Assembly (NCBI GenBank): GCA_020634165.1
Contig: JACKCF010000001.1
Span: forward strand, 2,232,001-2,296,000
Origin: Anaerolineaceae bacterium
GTDB taxonomy: Bacteria; Chloroflexota; Anaerolineae; Aggregatilineales; Phototrophicaceae
Direction of reading: 5' to 3'
Length of the DNA stretch: 64,000 bases
A model generated the notes under the pieces. The model made no database searches. It was not told the DNA's origin and was given only the letters and a program-made list of their open reading frames with translations. This document shows, piece after piece, positions 58,272-64,000 of the stretch. The position numbers and the translations under genes were made by a program. Positions within the stretch are counted from its first letter, which is position 1; each line of letters opens with the position of its first letter.

Positions 58272-58673
58272 TCAGTCTTCATCATCTTCAATACGTTCCC
58301 ACTCACGCTTACCTAACCCACCAACGACAAGAACCTTGAGTGAAAGCAGCGCACATTTTACACGGTTTATGGTCAGGGGGATACCAATTTCGTCCAAGAT
58401 TTCCTGCTTGTCGATTTTCAGGGCATTCTGCAAAGGCATACCAATCAGGCGTTCGCCAAGCATGGATGCCGATGCCTGACTGATCGCGCAGCCGTTGCCA
58501 TCCCAACCAACTTCCTGGATGATGCCATCGTCGTCGATGCGGAGCGTTAGGCGGAGGCGATCTCCACAGAGCGGGTTGTGTTCTTCATGATCGAAATTGT
58601 TGGGTTCGAGAAGGCCCCAATTACGGCCGTTCTGAGCGTGATCCAATATGATTTCGCGATACAGATCGTGCAT
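58272..58673 (-). CDS. sufU: SufU-type Fe-S assembly protein
   Basis: SufU accepts persulfide sulfur from SufS and passes it to the SufBCD scaffold. The protein is 133 residues with the conserved zinc Cys in NPLCGDRL, DGNGCAISQASASM and RVKCALLSL, plus LYREIILDH at the start. It follows sufS by nine bases and precedes the Rieske gene. Confidence 0.95.
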   Translation of the reverse strand: MHDLYREIILDHAQNGRNWGLLEPNNFDHEEHNPLCGDRLRLTLRIDDDGIIQEVGWDGNGCAISQASASMLGERLIGMPLQNALKIDKQEILDEIGIPLTINRVKCALLSLKVLVVGGLGKREWERIEDDED

Positions 58674-58682
58674 GAGATTGCC

Positions 58683-59930
58683 TCATCGCAATGTTCGTTG
58701 GACGGTGTAGAGAGCCTCTATGAGGACATCTACTTCGTCATAGGTATTATACAGATAGAAACTGGCACGGGACGTCGCGGAGACGCCAAGCTCGGTGTGT
58801 AGTGGCATGGCACAGTGATGCCCAGCGCGAACAGCAATGCCTTCCGCGTCAAGAAGTTGGGCAACATCATGAGCATGGGCACCCTCCACCACGAAGGCAG
58901 CGACGGCACTCTTCTTATCCGCTTCTGGGCCAAAGACAGTCACCCCAGGTACTTCACTTAAGCGTTCCAGCAGGTATGCTGTCATCTGCTGTTCCTGCGC
59001 GTGTATTTTGTCCATGCCGATGGCTGACAGGTAATCAATCGCAGCACCAAAGCCAATCGCTTCCGCAATGCTGGGCGTGCCTGCCTCGAACTTGTACGGC
59101 AAGTCATTCCAAGTGCTGCCCTCAAGGGTAACGGTTGCAATCATATCACCCCCGCCCATCCAGGGAGGCATTTTTTCGAGGATGTCGCGCTTGCCGTACA
59201 ACACGCCTATGCCGGTTGGGCCAACCATTTTGTGGCTACTGAATACCAGAAAATCAGCGTCGATGGCTTGAACATCCAGCGGCAAATGCGGCGCACTCTG
59301 AGCAGCGTCAACAAGGATCAGGGCACCTGCATCGTGGGCTTTTACAGCCATATCTGCCACAGGATTAATCGTCCCGAGCACATTTGAGACATGTGCTACC
59401 GTCACCAACTTGACGGGGTTCTCTCGCAGGATACGCTCGTAAGCTGCCAGATCAAGCGTGCCATTCGGGAGAATCGGTATATACATAACCTTGACGCCAA
59501 TTTGTTCACTGAGAAGCTGCCAGGGCACGATATTGGCATGGTGTTCCATCACCGTAGAGAGAATCACGTCGCCTGGTTTAAGGAAATTACGCCCCCAGGT
59601 CTGTGCGACCAGATTGGTGCCCTCGGTTGTTCCGCGCGTGAAGATGATCTCACGGCGGCTACCTGCATTGATGAAGTTGCGGACCTTTTTACGGACGCCT
59701 TCATAGGCCTGGGTCGCTTCTTCACTGAGCTTATGTATGCCTCGGTGCACATTGGCGTTGTATGTCTGGTAGTAATGCTGGATAGCTTCAATAACCTGGT
59801 AAGGTTTTTGGCTGGATGCGGCGCTATCGAGGTAGATAAGTGGGACAGCATCGTGGTGATACTGATGCAGAATCGGGAAGTCTTCCCGGATAGCTGCGAT
59901 GTCATAGATGTAGGTGGGGTGCGTAATCAT
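58683..59930 (-). CDS. sufS: Cysteine desulfurase SufS
   Basis: This is a class II PLP-dependent cysteine desulfurase of 415 residues supplying sulfur to Suf assembly. Motifs seen are YDIAAIREDFPIL near the N-terminus, RGTTEGTNLVA, the PLP Lys in FSSHKMVGPTGIG, and the persulfide Cys in RAGHHCAMPLH of the short class II loop. It is downstream of sufD, but a good intrinsic terminator (59975-60009) separates the two, so it may be expressed at a lower level or from its own promoter, which I did not find. GAGG precedes the ATG. Confidence 0.96.
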   Translation of the reverse strand: MITHPTYIYDIAAIREDFPILHQYHHDAVPLIYLDSAASSQKPYQVIEAIQHYYQTYNANVHRGIHKLSEEATQAYEGVRKKVRNFINAGSRREIIFTRGTTEGTNLVAQTWGRNFLKPGDVILSTVMEHHANIVPWQLLSEQIGVKVMYIPILPNGTLDLAAYERILRENPVKLVTVAHVSNVLGTINPVADMAVKAHDAGALILVDAAQSAPHLPLDVQAIDADFLVFSSHKMVGPTGIGVLYGKRDILEKMPPWMGGGDMIATVTLEGSTWNDLPYKFEAGTPSIAEAIGFGAAIDYLSAIGMDKIHAQEQQMTAYLLERLSEVPGVTVFGPEADKKSAVAAFVVEGAHAHDVAQLLDAEGIAVRAGHHCAMPLHTELGVSATSRASFYLYNTYDEVDVLIEALYTVQRTLR

Positions 59931-59974
59931 GGGTAATCCTCAAGAGAATTGCGCCTAGCATAACAATAGTACAG

Positions 59975-60009
59975 AAAAGAAAAGGCGCGTCCAGTTGTTG
60001 GCGCGCCTT
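59975..60009 (-). terminator. Intrinsic terminator within the suf run
   Basis: On the minus strand, AAGGCGCG (60002-60009) and CGCGCCTT (59982-59989) form a perfect 8-bp GC-rich stem, followed by a pyrimidine tract complementary to acagaaaagaaaa. It lies 21 bases after the sufD stop and before sufS. Confidence 0.7.
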
Positions 60010-60029
60010 CTCATGAATTTTCAGGACAT

Positions 60030-61361
60030 TTAGCCTAAGATTTTGGCTTCGATCTCGGCTTGCAGACGTTGGCGAACGCGCTCAAACGGGATGCGTTGCA
60101 GGAGTTCGTCGAAAAAGCCATCAATGACCATCAACTGGGCCTGCGGGCGTGGGATACCACGTGCCATCAGGTAGAAGATGAGTTCTTCTTCCAGTGTGCC
60201 AAATGTCGCCGCATGCGAGCATGCTACATCGTCAGCTTCGATTTCCAGACCAGGGATGCTATCCATGCGGGCATCCCGGCTGAGGACGAGATTGCGGCAG
60301 ACCTGATAGCCGTCGATTTTCTGCATCTTGGGCAAGGATTTAATCATGCCCTGCCAGAGTGTGCGCGCCTGATCTTTGGCAGCACCCTTGAAAAGCAGGT
60401 CCGATGTAGTCAGCGGCGCATTGTGGTTCTGCTGTGTATCCAGGTCAAAGAACTGGTTTTTGTCGGCGAAGAAGAAGCCAGATACACGGGCATTGGCACC
60501 CGTGCCAACGATATCGACCTCGATGAAAGCCTTTGTCAGGCGGGTACCCATGTTACCAATGACCCAGTCCAGATTGGCCGAGGCACCGACCAGCGCACGC
60601 TGATGGCTAAACTCGTAGGTTTCGCGGTTCCATTCCTGGAGGGCCACGTAGCGCAGATTAGCGGCATCACCCACGATCAACTCAGTGGCACCAACGTATG
60701 ACGAATGGGTTGGGCCTTCGGCAGAAGCATAGTCTACCTGGACAGTCGCCTGAGCATTTTCTTCGACCACGACCAGAACATGTGCCAGATGGCCACCGGA
60801 CTGCTTATTGTACATAACTGCATGAATCGGCAGTTCGGCGACGACACCTTTGGGGAAATAGATCAAAATACCATGATCCCAAAGTGCGGCATTTAGCGAG
60901 GCAAATTTACCATCTTCAGGTTTAACGGCCTGCGTCATCAGGTACTGCTTAACGATATCTTCGTTCTCTTTTACAGCCGCGCGCAGGTCTTTGAAGATGA
61001 TGCCCTGGCTTGTGAGTTCGTCGGCGACTTCGTTGTGGACGAGTTTGCCATCTACAAAAACCAGCAACCCGCCCTGCCTGTCACCGATGAGCGGCTCAAG
61101 ATTTTTCTGGGGCACATCGGCAACAACCGCACCATTGGGCGTCACTACCGTGGAAGCATCCGTCCAATGAATGTGGCTGTAATCCGTCCGGCGCCATTCT
61201 TCTTCCAAGCGCGGCATCGGGGTATTTTCGTATAGGTCCCAGGCGGCAAGCCGGCGATCTTTAAGCCAAGTGGGTTCATTGTTGCTGGCAATGAGGTTTT
61301 CGACATCAGATCGGCTATAGGCCGGGATATTATCAACTTGTGAGCGTCTCTGTACTACCAC
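60030..61361 (-). CDS. sufD: Fe-S assembly scaffold component SufD
   Basis: SufD is paralogous to SufB and forms the SufBC2D scaffold. The frame goes to a TTG at 61436 within sufB, but the GTG at 61361 with AAAGGAG ten bases upstream is preferred; product 443 residues. The N-terminal part has EPTWLKDRRLAAWDLYENTP, as expected, and the C-terminal core contains FAGKNQFFDLDTQQNHNAP-like FFADKNQFFDLDTQQNH, DGYQVCRNLVLS, and EADDVACSHAATFG with the conserved ACSH. A DDVACSH segment is the family signature. Confidence 0.93.
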   Translation of the reverse strand: MVVQRRSQVDNIPAYSRSDVENLIASNNEPTWLKDRRLAAWDLYENTPMPRLEEEWRRTDYSHIHWTDASTVVTPNGAVVADVPQKNLEPLIGDRQGGLLVFVDGKLVHNEVADELTSQGIIFKDLRAAVKENEDIVKQYLMTQAVKPEDGKFASLNAALWDHGILIYFPKGVVAELPIHAVMYNKQSGGHLAHVLVVVEENAQATVQVDYASAEGPTHSSYVGATELIVGDAANLRYVALQEWNRETYEFSHQRALVGASANLDWVIGNMGTRLTKAFIEVDIVGTGANARVSGFFFADKNQFFDLDTQQNHNAPLTTSDLLFKGAAKDQARTLWQGMIKSLPKMQKIDGYQVCRNLVLSRDARMDSIPGLEIEADDVACSHAATFGTLEEELIFYLMARGIPRPQAQLMVIDGFFDELLQRIPFERVRQRLQAEIEAKILG

Positions 61362-61416
61362 CGCTCGTCTGCTCCTTTGATTGTTCGGGTTAAGTTGCAC
61401 CCGCGAATATTCGTGT

Positions 61417-62865
<1,449 letters not shown>

Positions 62866-62954
62866 TTTGATCCTCTGTTTCTTTAGCTGCGGGCGTTGAT
62901 CGCTAATCCAGACGCAACTGTGACAATACAGATGCGAGTAGACCAGCAGCGCGA

Positions 62955-63737
62955 TTAGGACTGGGCGACTGCGTACTTCTCGCGAATCCAGTCGTAGCCA
63001 TTCTCCTCAAGCTGGAGTGCCAATTCTGGACCGCCACTTTCAACAATCTGTCCAGCAAACATGACATGCACATAGTCTGGTTTGATGTAGTTAAGCATAC
63101 GCTGATAGTGGGTGATGACCAAAGCGCCCATGTCGGGACCCGTCAACTTGTTGACGCCTTCAGCGACAATACGCAGAGCATCGATATCCAGGCCGGAGTC
63201 CGTTTCATCGAGTACGGCGATCTTGGGTTCAAGGGTTGCCATCTGTAGCACTTCGGCACGCTTCTTTTCACCACCGCTAAAGCCTTCGTTCAGATAACGA
63301 CCTGCAAAGCTGTGGTCAATGCCGAGCAGATTCATTTTTTCTCGCAGGAGGCGTGTAAACTGCGGAATCGGCATGCCTTTTGAATCGGGGTCCTCATCCT
63401 TCAAGCGGGCGTTGATGGCGTGACGCAGGAAATTTGCGAGTGTGACGCCAGGAATCGATACGGGATATTGGAAAGCCAGGAACAAACCAGCGCGACTGCG
63501 CTCGTCGGCTTCCATTTCCAGCAAGTCATGTTCACCAAAGAGGACCTGACCCTCTGTCACCTCATAGGTAGGGTTGCCCATCAATACATTGGCGAGTGTG
63601 CTCTTACCAGAGCCATTAGGACCCATCAGCGCGTGGATTTCGCCTTGGCGAATCGTCAAATTGACGCCGCGCAGAATGGGTTGTTCATCACCCTCTACAT
63701 GGGCATGCAGATTTCTGATTTGCAACTCAACTGCCAT
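62955..63737 (-). CDS. sufC: Fe-S assembly ATPase SufC
   Basis: SufC is the ABC-type ATPase of the SufBCD complex. Its 260 residues contain Walker A MGPNGSGKSTLAN, the signature FSGGEKKRAEVLQ, and the Walker B region KIAVLDETDSGLDIDALRIV, plus the switch His in ITHYQRML. AAAGG lies upstream of the ATG. It is the first gene of the minus-strand run and has a strong promoter at 63810-63838. Confidence 0.98.
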   Translation of the reverse strand: MAVELQIRNLHAHVEGDEQPILRGVNLTIRQGEIHALMGPNGSGKSTLANVLMGNPTYEVTEGQVLFGEHDLLEMEADERSRAGLFLAFQYPVSIPGVTLANFLRHAINARLKDEDPDSKGMPIPQFTRLLREKMNLLGIDHSFAGRYLNEGFSGGEKKRAEVLQMATLEPKIAVLDETDSGLDIDALRIVAEGVNKLTGPDMGALVITHYQRMLNYIKPDYVHVMFAGQIVESGGPELALQLEENGYDWIREKYAVAQS

Positions 63738-63809
63738 TATGCAGCCTTTCTTCTTATCTGATTTTAAGGTCAGTTAAAAATTATCTGTACCCTGCGGTTA
63801 ATCGGACCC

Positions 63810-63838
63810 AGTATAGCAAGCGGGCTATGGGGTGTCAA
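63810..63838 (-). promoter_or_regulatory. Strong sigma70-type promoter of the suf operon
   Basis: On the minus strand TTGACA (63833-63838) and TATACT (63810-63815) at 17-base spacing. Predicted start is near 63803, giving a leader of about 65 bases before sufC. No IscR-like palindrome is obvious by eye. Confidence 0.85.
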
Positions 63839-63989
63839 TAATGATGATCGCTATCTGATTAATTGCTCATATGCGATAATATAGGCGCTGAGAAGCGTAC
63901 CCGTTTGAGCAATGATTTGATGCTGTCAAATTGACTTCACTTACCCCCTATGCTACCCTTTTGCAATGTACCTGGACGGAGAAAACACT

Positions 63990-64000
63990 ATGAGCGACAC
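63990..64000 (+). CDS. Start of a gene cut by the right edge
   Basis: ATG AGC GAC A begins at 63990 with GGAG at 63978-63981. Only three and a half codons are inside the window, so the product is unknown. It is divergent from sufC. Confidence 0.55.

Overview
The window reads like a chromosomal segment of a Chloroflexota bacterium, probably Anaerolineae-like. This is inferred from several traits seen together: secreted LysM proteins and lipoproteins with long Pro/Thr/Glu-rich linkers, a large Bat/MoxR operon, a SufCBDSU plus Rieske locus, a truncated globin, ThyX, mixed ATG/GTG/TTG starts and mid-range GC. No marker was compared by computation, so the phylum call is moderate. The DNA is gene-dense and mostly housekeeping. 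I saw no phage, transposon, integron or CRISPR array. One RNA gene, tRNA-His, is visible.

Layout. 1-5.9 kb: glycolytic cluster gap (5' cut by the window edge)-pgk-ATPase-Ser/Thr kinase-tpiA. The kinase and tpiA overlap by four bases. 5.9-11.8 kb: a membrane protein with an acidic repeat tail, a WecA/TagO-type transferase with upp on the minus strand, ruvB-queA and a cupin. 11.9-14.1 kb: rplU-rpmA, an L31 protein fused to an alpha-CTD-like domain, and tdk. 14.1-21.7 kb: an eight-gene Bat-type operon (MoxR, DUF58, two VWA proteins, two BatD-like proteins, TPR lipoprotein, BatE/SH3). 21.8-25.8 kb: a DUF503 gene, then a coupled LysM / DUF192 / LysM-M23 peptidase set. 25.9-28.5 kb: minus-strand membrane proteins and a Nudix hydrolase. 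28.6-31.7 kb: a plus-strand cluster of a ParB/Srx-fold (SerK-like) protein, an ACT-domain protein, an unknown beta-rich protein, a membrane-anchored JAMM peptidase and an A24 prepilin-peptidase-like protein. 31.7-34.0 kb: cysteine desulfurase-mnmA. 34.2-37.0 kb: eno-pyk. 37.0-46.3 kb: zinc ribbon protein, radC, a large unknown membrane protein, yebC-ruvC-ruvA-thyX, a globin/membrane/lipoprotein operon and a duplicated PstS-like binding protein. 46.4-56.3 kb: exonuclease-DinG helicase, a sensor kinase with a degenerate receiver, polyprenyl synthase, Nnr, small membrane genes and an SRPBCC protein. 56.3-63.8 kb: tRNA-His, then a long minus-strand run MTase-GDPD-Rieske-sufU-sufS-sufD-sufB-sufC. 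A new plus-strand gene starts at the right edge.

Themes. Central glycolysis occupies two loci (gap/pgk/tpiA and eno/pyk). Sulfur trafficking is represented twice: a desulfurase beside mnmA for tRNA thiolation, and Suf for Fe-S assembly. Holliday-junction processing is split (ruvB; ruvC-ruvA). Pyrimidine and dTMP supply is scattered (upp, tdk, thyX). Several sigma70-type promoters are clear: upp, rplU, the desulfurase gene, the zinc-ribbon gene, the polyprenyl synthase gene and sufC. I did not find an unambiguous new defence or mobile system. The best leads are the L31/alpha-CTD-like fusion, the SerK-ACT-unknown-JAMM-A24 cluster, the trans-membrane kinase coupled to tpiA, the NPF-type acidic repeat tail, and an operator-like palindrome at the polyprenyl synthase start site.
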